Source of the DNA: Saccharina japonica
Lineage: Eukaryota > Sar > Phaeophyceae > Laminariales > Laminariaceae
Length of the DNA: 64,000 bases
Reading direction: 5' to 3'
NCBI GenBank assembly: GCA_008828725.1
Contig: MEHQ01000337.1
Coordinates: 767,300 to 831,299, forward strand
The position numbers were made by a program, and so were the translations under genes. The notes beneath the pieces are model-generated. The model was not told where the DNA came from. It saw nothing but the letters and a program-made list of their open reading frames with translations, and searched no databases. Shown piece after piece: positions 10,234 through 20,869 of the stretch. How positions within the stretch are numbered: the first letter of the stretch is position 1; every line of letters starts with the position of its first letter.

Positions 10234-10244
10234 AATAGGAAAAT

Positions 10245-10411
10245 ATTCGGGAAGCTGCGCACCAGGCCTATTTTATTGGTTCGATATTCAAAAGAAATAC
10301 GATACTTGAGAATCATTATCTTCACATTACTAGTGTAGAAAACACCCTCTCTCAAATAAAAACTCCAGCCTGGGCCAGGTTTTCTGTTTCTTACTATTAA
10401 CAGGTGTCCTG
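10245..10411 (-). mobile_element. Mariner-like MITE I, copy 2 (diverged)
   Basis: Contains TAGTGTAGAAAACACCCTCTC and ends with ACAGGTGTCCTG. It aligns with the right half of the other I copies; the left end has decayed. Confidence 0.6.
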
Positions 10412-10419
10412 AGGCACGT

Positions 10420-10650
10420 GAAAAGACGAAAAATCAGCACGGACACTGGGTGTTCTAGATGTCGGCGGGTAGAAAGAAATAACGATTTCATGCGAAGAAC
10501 GCAAACACAGAGGGCCCCACAGCCGTAGGTGCGTCAGCCTCAACGAGACAGGGAGGAAGCAACGGCGAAGTGACTTCGAAGGAGGCTCGGCAGCCCCACG
10601 CGGCCTCGTGATGCTAGGCGTGACACGTGCTACGATAATAAGGTAGACAG
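10420..10650 (-). repeat. QM fragment plus a second exon-like module
   Basis: QM sequence (10,430-10,500, minus) is joined to a GC-rich segment at about 10,520-10,640. That segment recurs inverted at about 24,485-24,615 and is also joined to QM there. Minus-strand translation of the 24.5-kb copy gives RRRSDFDGGSAAPRALVAG; the 10.5-kb copy encodes RRSDFEGGSAAPRGLVMLG on plus. A coding module has thus travelled with QM, unlike module C in sequence. Confidence 0.5.
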
Positions 10651-11152
10651 GCAGCTAGCACCCTGTTTTTTTCTGAAGTTGTGATACTGTAATCACTTTA
10701 TTATAGTTTCGGAGATATCTACCCCACCCAGTAACCTATTTTGAAAAGACTGAAAGTGCAATCAATCGCATTTTACAATCCCAAGACCTACACAAATATT
10801 CGACGCTGATGGCGATGCCGGGACCTTCTGGCAGAGGCATGGAAATGACCGGCCAGCGGACAGTCAGCCGGCGGGCTTTTCGCGCTTGGCAGTTTAGGCA
10901 GTGGCGGAGCCACCACCGGGTGCATATGCTCTATGCCGATCCGCCAGTAGAATCGGTGTAGCATGCGTAGCGTGCGTGTGGCGAGAAGGTGGCAATAAGC
11001 CGTCGAATGGCAAGCTTGCATGATCCAAGGTCGCACGAGCAGCTTCTACAAGAAAACGAGTAACACCAATAATTCTTAATAGACACACCTGCAAGGTGAT
11101 ACTCTGTGGCTCACCCAGTCGGATTACATGTATTTATAGGCACACGGGCAGC
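10651..11152. other. No confident gene; possible minus-strand exon
   Basis: On the minus strand, TTACTCGTTTTCTTGTAG near 11,047-11,064 would be a good 3' splice site and is followed by an open frame down to 10,788. No domain is recognised and no partner exon can be assigned. Confidence 0.3.
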
Positions 11153-12180
11153 TGGGGGTTTGGATATCATACACCTAACCCCTCCCGGAGGAGTCTATTA
11201 TTATTTGTGTTTACAACGATTTTTGTTTTTGTTTGTATCCACGGTGTATCGGTGTACGAGTATGTGATTTGTGTGACAGTATGATACCGGAGAGGCGCAA
11301 ACCCTCACATCGAGTAAACAACGTAACGTGGCACCACATCCCTCGTGTGACATAATATACCTGGTGTGGTTGTTCTGCTTTGCTGCTTGGTCGAGGCTTG
11401 GTGGTACACGGCATGGTCATCATGTGCTTAACGGGCATATTATGCCATAAACTGGCATGTTTTTACGCGCATGTGCTTCAGCGTATAGTCTTACCGTTTT
11501 ACGGCTTAGTCAAGGAATTCCATGCTGTAAAATGTGAGTGCCGAGCACTGTTCGCGACCTCTCCGACAGTGGCGTACAGGACGTCTACAGAAGAAGCAGG
11601 TGGCAAGGCAATGTGCCAATGACACCAGGCGCGGTCAGCGGCTCGTTTTCCTGATGGACTATAGCTGAAAAAGTATATATACACAGGTGTGGAAGATACC
11701 TGGGGTCTATCGAATAATATGCCTGCCGATCTCACGGCTCTCTTCAGGGCCTTCTTGTCCACCTTCGAGAGAGCTCACAGCTCCGTTATACCGCTCACTA
11801 CGGCTGCAGTCGCTGTCACTGCTCGTACGCAGCTGCGGCCTATAGGTCGCATCGCCGCCCGGTAGTATTTTAGTACTCTGGATGGCCTCGTATCAAGCAA
11901 GGGGGGGGGCGGCTCTTTACCGCCCCTGTGTTCAGTTTTACAAGCAGGGTGGGTGGGGAGGGGTCAGCTCTCTACCGTTCTCTGTGTTCAGTTTTACAAG
12001 CGGGGCGGGGGGCGGATCTCTACCGTCCCCTGTGTGCAGTGGTATTTCGTTATTGTGCAGGCGTAGTGGGAAGGGGCGACGTCAGGTACCCCCCCCCCCC
12101 TTTGTCGGGACGGTCGAAGTTGAATAATTCATGATTCGACGTGATGTGTCGGGAAAAACAATTTCGACCACCCTTTTGGT
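11153..12180 (+). repeat. Long dispersed repeat K, copy 1
   Basis: About 1 kb, roughly 85% similar by eye to 22,122-23,230. It starts GGATATCATACACCTAACCC and ends in a GTTGAATAATTC...CGACCACCC motif. Near 11,900-12,060 it has G-rich tandem units of about 45 bp (TCTACCGTCCCCTGTGTTCA). Minus-strand frames in both copies keep KRAV.SA and RPQVSSTPVY, which hints at a decayed coding region, possibly a LINE 3' end. This copy lacks element I and the reverse-transcriptase segment found in copy 2. Confidence 0.75.
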
Positions 12181-12329
12181 GTACCTGAGAATTTCATGCC
12201 AACATCAGGTACGACGTGAGACTGGACAATGGCAGGTGTCCTAGCGTGTGATTTTGACTTGATTTTAGTGTGTATCCATTTTCGGCACCAAAGTGACCAC
12301 CGGGTATACGATTTTGGCTAAAACCCTCG

Positions 12330-12850
12330 TTTGTTTGTTTATCTGTGTTTTGATTTTTTATTCTATATTGTTTTTCGAAATTTTCGATTATTTTTCTTTT
12401 TCTTCTTTCTCGCAGCTGGATTGCTAGCAGGGTAGGTCGTGCCTGTCGTGTACTCGTATTATATGGGTGTGCATTGTCTGTTATGCTACTGCATTGCAGC
12501 GTGGTATCTCTCTCTGTGTTGTAGCTTTGTGACCACATACCATGTATCTCTCTAGGATGAAGAATCAGCCCACAGGCACTACTGGGTGTGCTGGATGTCG
12601 GCGAGCAGAAAGCGGAATCCGACGCGAGTCGACGAGGCAAAAAAGTGCTGAAATATTCTCGCGATGAAAATGCAAGGCACGTACCGCGGTGAGGAGGGGG
12701 GAGGAGAGCCTACTTAGCGACCCCGGATATGAGTTACGACTATTATTAAGAGGGAGAGAGCAAAAAAAAAGGGAGAAGATGATACATAGGACGAGAAAAA
12801 AAGGGGGAAAAAAGGGCGGTTTAATGTGAAGAACACGCACACTTACATCT
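12330..12850 (-). repeat. QM copy 5, interrupted by repeat J
   Basis: Minus-strand QM runs from the GTAAGTGTGCGTGTTCTTCA start near 12,845 to GCTAGCAGGGTAGGTCGTGC near 12,425. Repeat J (about 12,617-12,800) separates GATGTCGGCGAGCAG from the GGTTTAATGTGAAGAACAC part, showing J inserted into QM. Confidence 0.75.
12617..12800 (-). repeat. Dispersed repeat J, copy 2
   Basis: Shares GAATCCGACGCGAGTCGACG, the GCGACCCCGGATATGAGTTA block and the A-rich end with the other J copies. Nested in QM. Confidence 0.65.
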
Positions 12851-13150
12851 TGAGTAGGGTCCCGCGGCACGCCTCTGCAAAGCTTGAGCGCGTATTTGAC
12901 CTCTTCCTCCTTCGATGGCGTCCACTTTGGCAGAGCAGCCTTAGGACGCACAAGAAGCTCCCTGAATGGTGTGCTGGTTACCGGCGCGGGCGGCATGCTG
13001 CGGGTTACAGTCGAGAAGGTGACGAGGTACATGCAATCGATGGCTTGCTACAGAGTGCACCACGGCCGAGAGCATGCAGTGATAGAAATTGCTATTATTG
13101 TGGCGGACAGCGCACTGCTGCTCTGTTGTTATGCATACTTCATAAAGTGT
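12844..13150 (-). pseudogene. Exon-like module C, copy 2
   Basis: Minus strand: ACAG-like acceptor context, then MPPAPVTSTPFRELLVRPKA, ALPKWTPSKEEEVKYALKLC and RGVPRDPTQD, then GTAAGT. Upstream sequence (12,990-13,150) also matches the other two copies (CTCGACTGTAACC, TGTCCGCCACAATAATAG). Same layout as copies 1 and 3; function unknown. Confidence 0.55.
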
Positions 13151-13163
13151 GTGTGTTTTCACA

Positions 13164-13958
13164 TATTTAATTGGGCAATAACCAAAAACGGGTACACCCG
13201 CTCCCGTTGGAGTCAAAAACGGGTACAGCATGGAATCGAGTCAAAGCACCACATCCCACGAGCCATCACGTGATAGATTGGCCAACATCACATCGTGCCC
13301 GTTTCTGAGGGGTAGTGACAACCAGGCACACTTGCCGGCGCCTAATTATGCACTCAAACGTGTCCAGAATATGTGGAGGGCTTAGGTCCGGGTGGGATCG
13401 GGAGCAGGGTCAGGGGTCAGGGGTGTTTGGAGGCAGAACGTTCTTGAGGCAAGCAGGCGTTTTTACTTGGTCTCAGAGTGCACCTGAATTACACCCTACG
13501 TATACTACAGCAGCAGTCGTATTACGTATCATGCATGCACACCAGGTATGTTGATACTGCTGCGCATACATACAGCAGCAGTGGATATACAGGTGGATGG
13601 TCGTATGACTCTGAAGTAGTACGTACCTAGGTGCTTAAAATTGTTGAATATAAGTTGAGTAAATTGTGAAAAAGCTTGGAAAAAATGAAACAAAGAGCGG
13701 CCACAAACGCAGTGGAGAGCGAGGCACACTGTAGGCAAGTGGCTGAAGCGAAATGCATAACCAAAAACGGTTGAAAGACAAGCATAATAGACATTTACAG
13801 TAGTTGTACCCGGGACATTATCTCTCAAAAATGGGTACAATTTTTTTTGGCCAATCGCGTGGCTCGCTGGGTGTATTTTTACTTGATTCCAGGCTGTACC
13901 CGTTTTTAAGTGAAAACCGACCGGGTATATCCGTTTTTGGTTATTGACCTATTTAATT
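13164..13958. mobile_element. Mutator-like non-autonomous element with 9-bp TSD
   Basis: The element spans 13,173-13,949. Ends are GGGCAATAACCAAAAACGG and the complement of GGTCAATAACCAAAAACGG. An exact 9-bp TSD, TATTTAATT, lies at 13,164-13,172 and 13,950-13,958. Ends starting GG and a 9-bp duplication are the signature of Mutator-like elements. The 777-bp interior has no transposase; its minus-strand frame at 13,529-13,840 matches nothing I recognise, so gene capture cannot be judged. Confidence 0.85.
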
Positions 13959-14505
13959 CCCTTTCATTTCGTTTCATTTCATTTGATTTTTGTTATTATG
14001 CTTGCCATCCGACAATGTGTAGTGTTGTTCCAAAAACGACTCAGGGAACAAAAGTGAAGAACTCTCCAGATCAAAAGCGTAGCAGTATCATGCGACAAAT
14101 CAAAACCGATGTGACTTGTCCGTCGCATTTCCTCTGGGAGAAGCACGACACTTTCTTGTTTTTTTGTTTTGTCATGTTTTTGTTCGGTTGTTTGATTGTT
14201 TGTTGATTCGCTTTCTTTATGCCTTTTTTCAATTCGTTAAGCTTTCTTTTCGCTTTTTCTCTTCTCTTTTACACTCCTTTTCTCTTTCATGCGCCTGGCT
14301 TGCTAGCAGGGTAGGTCTTGCCTGTCGTATGTGGCATTGCATTGTCTGCTCTACTTACGGCACTGCAGCGTAGTATCTATGTGTCGTAGTTTTGTGACCA
14401 CATAACTGGTACCTCTCTAGGATGAAGAATCGGCCCGGACACTCCTGGGTGTGCTGGATGTCGACGGGTAAAAGGGAAGGTTTAATGTGAAGAACACACA
14501 CACAT
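13958..14505 (-). repeat. QM copy 6, nearly full length
   Basis: Minus-strand QM from about 14,505 (GTGTGTTCTTCACATTAAACC) to about 13,960. It includes TGGTACCTCTCTAGGATGAA and TTTCCTCTGGGAGAAGCACG as read on plus. It abuts copy 7 head to head at about 14,500. Confidence 0.8.
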
Positions 14506-14794
14506 GAACCCGTCCTTTCTGCCCGTCGACATCCAGCACACCCAGTGTCTGTGCCGATGTGCCGATTCTCCATCCTACAGATACCTGGTACCAGCTATGT
14601 TGTCACAAAACTACGACACATAGATACTGCGCAGAAATGCAGTAAGCCGTAAGCCGAGCAGACAACGTAATTTCATACCAGGTGTATGTTTTTTTAATTC
14701 TTTAAATATATACGGCAGGCACGACCTACCCTGCTACGTCGTAGCCAAGTGCTAGCAACCAAGCTGCATGAAAGAGAAAACAAAAGAGAAGTGG

Positions 14795-15309
14795 CCAAAA
14801 TAGGGTATGCCCGATGGCTTTGTGGCCCAAAAAGGGTACCATTCTATTTTAATGACCGCGACGACCCCAGGGTGCCATCTCATTGACCAGCGCCGGCCAC
14901 CACCCGACGCTGGCCACAAATCCATCGGGTATTATACCCGATTTTGGCTACTCATCCCCCAAGAGGTACCCGATTATCACACCCACCTACCCGAAAATGG
15001 CCGGGCTGTTCGACCGCAACGACCCGAAAGCCCACCACGCACCAGCCGACGATTACGACCAAGTTAATCGAAGTTCATGCCCCCAACCAGCCCTGTTACC
15101 GACGGAACTATCTGCTTAATAGATATCCATCCATCTGCTCGACAAGTATCCATGATTTATTTGGTTGGTTCGAGCAGCCTCTCGCACCCAGCCACACTTA
15201 CCACATCAAAACACGGCACAGAAGTAGTAGTGGTGGGTTCGCAGTGCTCTCTCTCCCTCTCCGAACCAAAAGCCACCTCATCACGGCACAGCAGTAGTAG
15301 TAGTAGTAC

Positions 15310-15342
<33 letters not shown>

Positions 15343-16231
15343 TGATTCGCTCCCTCTCCCACCCAAAAAGCATCGCTCTCTCTCTCCCTCGTCGACGAAT
15401 CACCAGCCACCTCACAACACAACAGTAGTATAATAGTAGCTCGTCGATGATTCACAGCGCCTCTCTCTCACTTCCCCCCAAGAGCAGGCCACCTCATCGC
15501 GGCACAGCAGTAGTAGTAGTTGATTCGCTCCCTCTGTTACCCACACAGCACCGCTCTTCCTCTCCTTCATCTCCGAACCACAAGCTACACCTCAGCACAG
15601 CAATGCAGTAAGTAGCAGTAGTAGTAGCTGATTCACAGCGCCCTCTCTCCTTCTTCTCTCAACCAGAGACCACCTCATCACACCTCATCACAGCACAACA
15701 AACAGTAGTACGAGTCCAGCAGCAGGAGTAATACCAGCCATCTCACAAGAAACCGAAAATCGGGTTCAGGCTGACTTCCCTATTCTTCTGGGCTCGTGCG
15801 ATAGCTCATTTTCTAATGCTGCGCTTTCTTATTTAGGTCCCCGAGCCAATCAGCCAAAAGCCACCAAATCGCCAATCACCCTAATCATGGATATATATCA
15901 AGCAGATGGATTCGTCGGTAACAGGTTGGATCTCCGCTGAATACGTCGTAATACGTCGTGATACGTATGCGGTTGCGTGGTGCGTCGTAACCGTCGGCTG
16001 GTGCGTGGTGGGTCGTTGTGGTCGAACAGTCCGGACATGTTCGGGTAGGTTGGTGTAATAATCGGGTACCCCTTGGGGGTTGCCTAGCCAAAATCGGGTG
16101 TACCCGACGGGTTTGTGGCCAGCGTTGGGTTGTGGCCGGCCAATGAGATGGCGCCCTGGGGTCGTCGCGGTCACTGAAATACAATGGTACCCTGTTTTGG
16201 CCGCAAACCCATCGGGTATACCCGATTTTGG
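14795..16231. mobile_element. Foldback-type element with arms of about 0.33 kb
   Basis: Left arm 14,795-15,130 and right arm about 15,895-16,231 are diverged inverted repeats. Ends read CCAAAATAGGGTATGCCCGA and the complement of CCAAAATCGGGTATACCCGA. Both arms contain GGGGTCGTCGCGGTCA and GGTACCCGATTAT-type blocks. The loop (about 15,215-15,720) holds tandem units of about 90-100 bp with CCTCATCACGGCACAGCAG and runs of TAG. A 208-codon minus frame across the right arm is unsupported. No clear TSD was found. Confidence 0.75.
15296..15345 (+). repeat. (TAG)n microsatellite
   Basis: An almost pure AGT/TAG trinucleotide run in the loop of the foldback element; shorter TAG runs recur in the neighbouring units to about 15,635. 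Confidence 0.9.
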
Positions 16232-16558
16232 CTGCTGCAAAAAAAAAAAACAAGCGAACAGCGAAAAGGGGGAAAAAAAGAATAAAAAATATACTTCGTA
16301 TACCATAAAACAGATCAACAAACAAAAAAAAACGATCACAAAAGGCAAAGAAAAAAGTGTCGTGATTCTCCCGGAGGAGATGTGGCAGGAACACAATATA
16401 CAATAATAAAAGTAAACAAAAAACAACGTAAACAGAGCAAGACTACGTAAGAATGAAAGGAAAAGAGAGGCAACCGAATCACAACAAAAGCACCTTCCAA
16501 ACAACATCCGAGGCAGGCTTGTACCCGTAGTACAGACAGGTTCTACCAGTTAGTCGAT

Positions 16559-17500
16559 CTATGTAACCAGCCCCCCTCTTCTTGCTCTCGGTATCGACGG
16601 AGTCGGCGGGGCATCTGGCTCGCTGCTAGCCTCGGTCAGCCGTTCATAATTGATCGTCCGGGGGAGCGTGAGCATCCCACCTCTGGGCGGACTTGGCTGG
16701 GTGCAATTCCCGTCTACAGGAGGCAACACGTCCCGTGCTGTACGGCCTGAAAAACAAACAGGTGAGGTGAGCGAGTAGACGGAGAAAGTACCCAGGACTC
16801 CCAGTGAGTAGATACGTTTTGGCCACAATGATCGAACATGGATGGCGCCAGTAGCCCTTCCAACCAAATCTGCATGTCGTGCCGGGAGGGCAAACAAGAA
16901 TCACTATGGAACTGATAAAACTACTGTGGACCAGAGTAAGCCTTTTCCACCTGTGAGAAGTCGACCACCGATCGGTGTTTTATTGGGCGTTTTTATGTCC
17001 TTCTTTGCGCACCGCCTATCTTTACAAGCGATCAATGTCGATTTCCCACGATGAGGATGACGTGTGTAGCCTATTGTAGTACCTGCGGTTTCACATGGTC
17101 CCGACCGCCTTCCACGTTGTCGTCTGGTTCTGCCACGCGTGCCGACGTCAACGTCCGCGCCACCTCAGGTTATAAAATAAAGAACATATAGTCTGCTTGA
17201 AGACGGCCGACGGAAAAGGGGGAGCAGAGGCGTCACGCACGGCGCGGTCTGCCTTCGCGGAATACCGCGTACCGGCGCAGCTTTGGCAGTAACGAGTACC
17301 CGTCTGGATGGGAAGTCATACAGAACGTGCGCCTTGTAGCACAGCGTTACCCTGATACTTCGGGGACAAACAGCAGGAGGAGGTCCTGCTCGCGTCCTTT
17401 GGTATGGAGGCAGTACCATAGGTTCGGATAACAATGTAACATGAACGTTACGCGTCGACACGTGGTCCGTCACGCTTTCGAAGACAGCCTGCATGCCTTG
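16559..17500 (-). CDS. Possible small multi-exon gene, unknown function
   Basis: Three minus-strand pieces look exonic. First, 17,494-17,165 encodes MQAVFESVTDHVSTRNVHVT and then LLSEPMVLPPYQRTRAGPPP. Second, about 17,165-17,083 encodes LTSARVAEPDDNVEGGRDHV and ends CCGCAG before GTACTA, a fair donor. Third, 16,748-16,559 follows a strong acceptor (CACCTGTTTGTTTTTCAG) and encodes RTARDVLPPVDGNCTQPSPP through to SIPRARRGGLVT and a stop. Joins and phases between them are my inference. No domain is recognised. A retroelement fragment is possible. Confidence 0.25.
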
Positions 17501-18546
17501 CTGCTGTTAAACTAATGCTGTTGCTGCTACGACTCCTGGGGCTACGAGTAGTACAACAGTATGCCACTTTGTTGTTGGGGGTACGGAACGTTGTACTTAG
17601 TGGTAGGACACGGTAATGCCGGAAGCAGACACACACGCCGACCAGTGACAAAGCATACCAAGGATTTATTGAAAAACAAGACTGAAATTCCGACGATGCA
17701 TTTCGTGGTATAATTGTACAAATGTTTGGGTCCCCATGGTGGGATGTCCCATGGGTCGACCTATATATATGGAATAACGTTCCATATATACGTATATACG
17801 AGCTGGGCCAGCCGAAAGCCACTACTCTACCAGAGCGGTGGATTGAATATGCCCCGCTTAATATTGTGACATGATTTTTATACACAATGTTGATCATGCA
17901 TCAAGCAACAAACGGAAAGCCTGCGTTTGTTTGTTTTTGTTTTGTTCGTCCGAGAGGTTGACGATCAGAAATGTTGCATCAGTCCATATGGTTCCATGGT
18001 TTATTTCGGTACTAAAAAGCTTCCAACGGGAAACAGGGATAAGTGGAAACCCTCCCTTTGTTCCGAAATCATCCTGAATCCTGAACAAACCTCACAGAAA
18101 GGGCTCCCCATGGCGATGTGGAAGAGGGAACATGTCCACAAGTGCACAAGGTGTGTGGCATGGCTATTGAGGAGTGATGTGAGCATTGTTGTTTGCGTAA
18201 GAAGTCACATTGAGAGACGTTGTGCCCAATTTCGCGCGTGTGTACCGGATACGGTACGCACCACAGAGACAAACCTTGCTTAGCGAGAGCGACCTTTTGA
18301 TCATCACGCAGGTCGTAAAACAAGCGAACAGTGGCCGTGACGTACAGTCAAGTGTGTTCCTAATCCAGCACCAAAGGTTTGAGCTGATTCCATGCAAAGC
18401 TTCGTTCGCGTGAATGGATTTAATTTCAAAATTTCTGTGCTGCTGTGTACCTTGCGCGCAATTGCTGTCGGCTTCGTCTCGTTTTTTTCAGGGATGCGTA
18501 TTTCCCGGTAGCCGTAATTACCCGAAATTAATAGGGCTCGAGGTAA
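17501..18546. other. No gene seen; solo end of element A and a hairpin
   Basis: A perfect hairpin TATATATGGAA...TTCCATATATA lies near 17,762-17,790. TACGAGCTGGGCCAGCC at about 17,794 plus GCCCCGCTTAATATTG near 17,850 are an isolated end of element A (539-1275). The remaining frames have no recognisable content. Confidence 0.55.
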
Positions 18547-19245
18547 CACCTGTGTTGCAGTGCCCACAAAACCAAAACAACACTCTTGACACAGAGACCT
18601 TGGAACCACACCTGCCCCGTTTTATTTTCCTGTAGGACATTCCGTAGTTCTGCTCTAGCTCCGAACTTTCCCATTAATCCTATATTTGGCAAGGCAGATA
18701 TGAGCTCCTTGGTGCACTCCCGTGAGTGTGCCAAAGCGACAGCAGTTTCCGCGCCCTCCTTCGATGCGGACCTCGTCGCTGAAAATTGAAAATGTGGTTC
18801 CACGCGCTTGAATTTGTGGATTCCAGTACTGTAGCCAAGTATTTGTTTTCCCTGCCGTAGAACGAGCTCGTGCTCGTTCTACAGCAGATTTTTTTTTTCG
18901 AAAAGTACCTCGTGCTCGTTTTACAACAGGAAAAAAAAACTTGAATACAGTACGAGAAACCGCATATTCAAGCGGCTGGAACCACATTTTCAAACTTCAA
19001 CGACGAGGTCCGCATCGAAGGAGGCCACGGAATCGGCTGCCGCTTTGGCACACTGACAGGAGTGTACCAAGGAGCTTATATCTGCCTTGCCAAGTTTTGT
19101 ATTAATGGGAAAGTTCAGAGCTAGAGCAGAATTACGAAAAGTCCTACAAGGAAAACAACTGGGGTAGACGTGGTTCCAGCATCTCTTTGTCAAGAGATTT
19201 GATAAAATCGTGTTTTTTTGGTGGGCACTGCAACACAGGTGGTAA
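18547..19245. repeat. Inverted duplication of an exon-like unit
   Basis: 18,547-18,835 reappears inverted at about 18,985-19,245. Each arm holds a 3' splice-like TTTTCCTGTAG or TTTTCCTTGTAG and then an open frame: TFRSSALAPNFPINPIFGKA ending FDADLVAEN stop on plus, and TFRNSALALNFPINTKLGKA ending FDADLVVEV stop on minus. The protein is better preserved than the surrounding DNA. The centre has a GTAGAACGAGC/GCTCGTTCTAC hairpin near 18,857. Family unknown. Confidence 0.6.
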
Positions 19246-19778
19246 TTTTTTTTCAGAGGAAATGATGTTTTGTTCCCCATCCCCGGGTAAATAATGCCTC
19301 CATATAAAATGGAAATCCCCGTTTTTTTTTTTTTTAGCGCTGTCAAGCGCCCACCAAGCTGTGCAGCAGAGCAGAGCGCTACGTAGACACCCACAGGCCC
19401 CTGATATACCACACAGATATCATATAGAGGAATTGTATGTTATGGCGAGAGGAATCATCGAAGGAATGTACTAATAATATAAAATATAATAATATATTAT
19501 ATGAGCTAACATATTCGAATGGAAAGGGTGAACTCGGCGCAGATTCAGCTGGAACGCTGGGATTTCGTTGAGGCGTCCAGCGTCCATGTTTACAGTTTCT
19601 CTAGTCGTAAGGTTGCGATCGTTACACGCGTGCGAGCAGCGCGCACTGCTGTAACTGCTCATTTCCTGCTTTGCGCTTTGTGTGTTGCTGACTTACTTCG
19701 CGACATAAGTATATTCGTACATGAGAGATCGATATCAGCACTACGGCAGTAGTCCTATTATTCCAGTACAAAATAAAC
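19246..19778. other. No gene seen
   Basis: AT-rich stretch with a TAATATA-rich section near 19,470-19,500. Short frames only. Confidence 0.5.
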
Positions 19779-20095
19779 GGCTGCACAAGGGTGCACAAAA
19801 AAAAAAGAAAACGACACCACACACCTAGGAAGGTCAGAATGAAAAACAAACCGGATCGCTGTGATCACAGGACGAAATGAGCAAAAAACATTTTTTTTTC
19901 GTTTTTTGTTCCCTTTTTTTTACTTGGTTTTAGAGACCCCCCATATTTTTTTTTCGCTGGTCGGGGGGGGGGATGATAAAAAAACTTGACTTATTGTTTT
20001 CTGGGATCACAACAGTCCGGTTTCTTCCCTTCAATATAGGGGGGGGGGGGGGTGTGGTGTCGATAACTTTTTTTTTTGTGCACCCTTGGGCTGCA
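19779..20095 (+). mobile_element. Element H, complete copy with 7-bp TSD
   Basis: The element spans 19,786-20,088. Ends are CAAGGGTGCACAAAAAAAA and its complement. An exact TSD GGCTGCA lies at 19,779-19,785 and 20,089-20,095. No coding capacity. It shares CAAGGG ends and a 7-bp duplication with the 39,245-40,396 element. Truncated copies lie at 6,783 and 33,032. Confidence 0.85.
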
Positions 20096-20655
20096 GGACA
20101 AATCAACGAGGACACGAACAAGTGAAAAATCAACTGAAACCGATGAACATTTACTCAAGTACTTGCATTGTGCGCAACTGCTACCTGGTGGTGCGGTGGT
20201 GCAGGTAGAGTGTAGAGTGAAAATCATCGAAAATGGCTGCCCGAAGGCCTGAACGAATCGTATACTTGTGCTTCATGTAGTGCATGGGCCACCCGGGGAT
20301 GATATGTTTTGTCCCCACCCAAAATTACGCCTTTTTTTCCTCGAACGAGAGGAAATAGGGGAAAGTTTCCGGAAAGACTGAAAAAGGCTGTTTCCCGGAA
20401 ATTTTGGGTTCCGGGTGAGGAAATACGCATCCCTGATTTTTTTTGCATGCCTAGGGGATGGGATTGTTCATGGGGTTGCATTTTCGGTCTTCTCGAAATC
20501 GGTTTTTGGGTGGGGTGAGCCGCCTTTACCGCAATTCGGAAGTATTATCTAGGATAGAGTATAGAAATCGGAGAAACTTAGCTGTGGCCCGTGTGTGGTT
20601 CCATTGTTATATAAATGAAAATTTCGAAAAACACCGCAAACACTACTCTAGATAC
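20096..20655. other. No gene seen
   Basis: Short frames and G-rich or T-rich runs; no recognisable content. Confidence 0.5.
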
Positions 20656-20696
20656 GTATCCTAACCCTAACCCAACCCCAACCCCAACCCGACTCT
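20656..20696 (+). repeat. Short interstitial telomere-like CCCTAACCC tract
   Basis: Contains CCTAACCCTAACCCAACCCC continuing in degenerate CCAACCC units. It is only about 40 bp and lies about 110 bp upstream of a LINE remnant, so it is not a chromosome end. Confidence 0.6.
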
Positions 20697-20869
20697 TGTG
20701 AGCTTTGTCTCGAAAACATCAGGCGTTTTTTTTTTATTTTTTTTTAAATTGGTCAACCACACAAGGGCGTCCAAGGATTTGGATAGCATACACCTAACCC
20801 CCCAGCCCACGTAAAAAAGTGTCCAGTAATAATTATTGTATGTAACGAAGATAAGGAGAGTCCGGTAAC

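Larger units (their letters stand above)
14495..16560 (+). repeat. QM copy 7, split by a foldback element
   Basis: The left part (14,500-14,794) and right part (16,232-16,560) together cover the QM consensus from CCCGTCGACATCCAGCACAC to CAGGTTCTACCAGTTAGTCG. The foldback element occupies the middle. Confidence 0.75.

Noticed and set aside
15881..16507. 208-codon minus-strand frame, hydrophobic N-terminus
   Set aside because: Crosses from a QM repeat into a foldback arm; the N-terminal hydrophobic part is A/T-run translation and the join is an insertion point.
20656..20696. Chromosome end
   Set aside because: Only about 40 bp of degenerate telomere-like sequence, with ordinary sequence on both sides.
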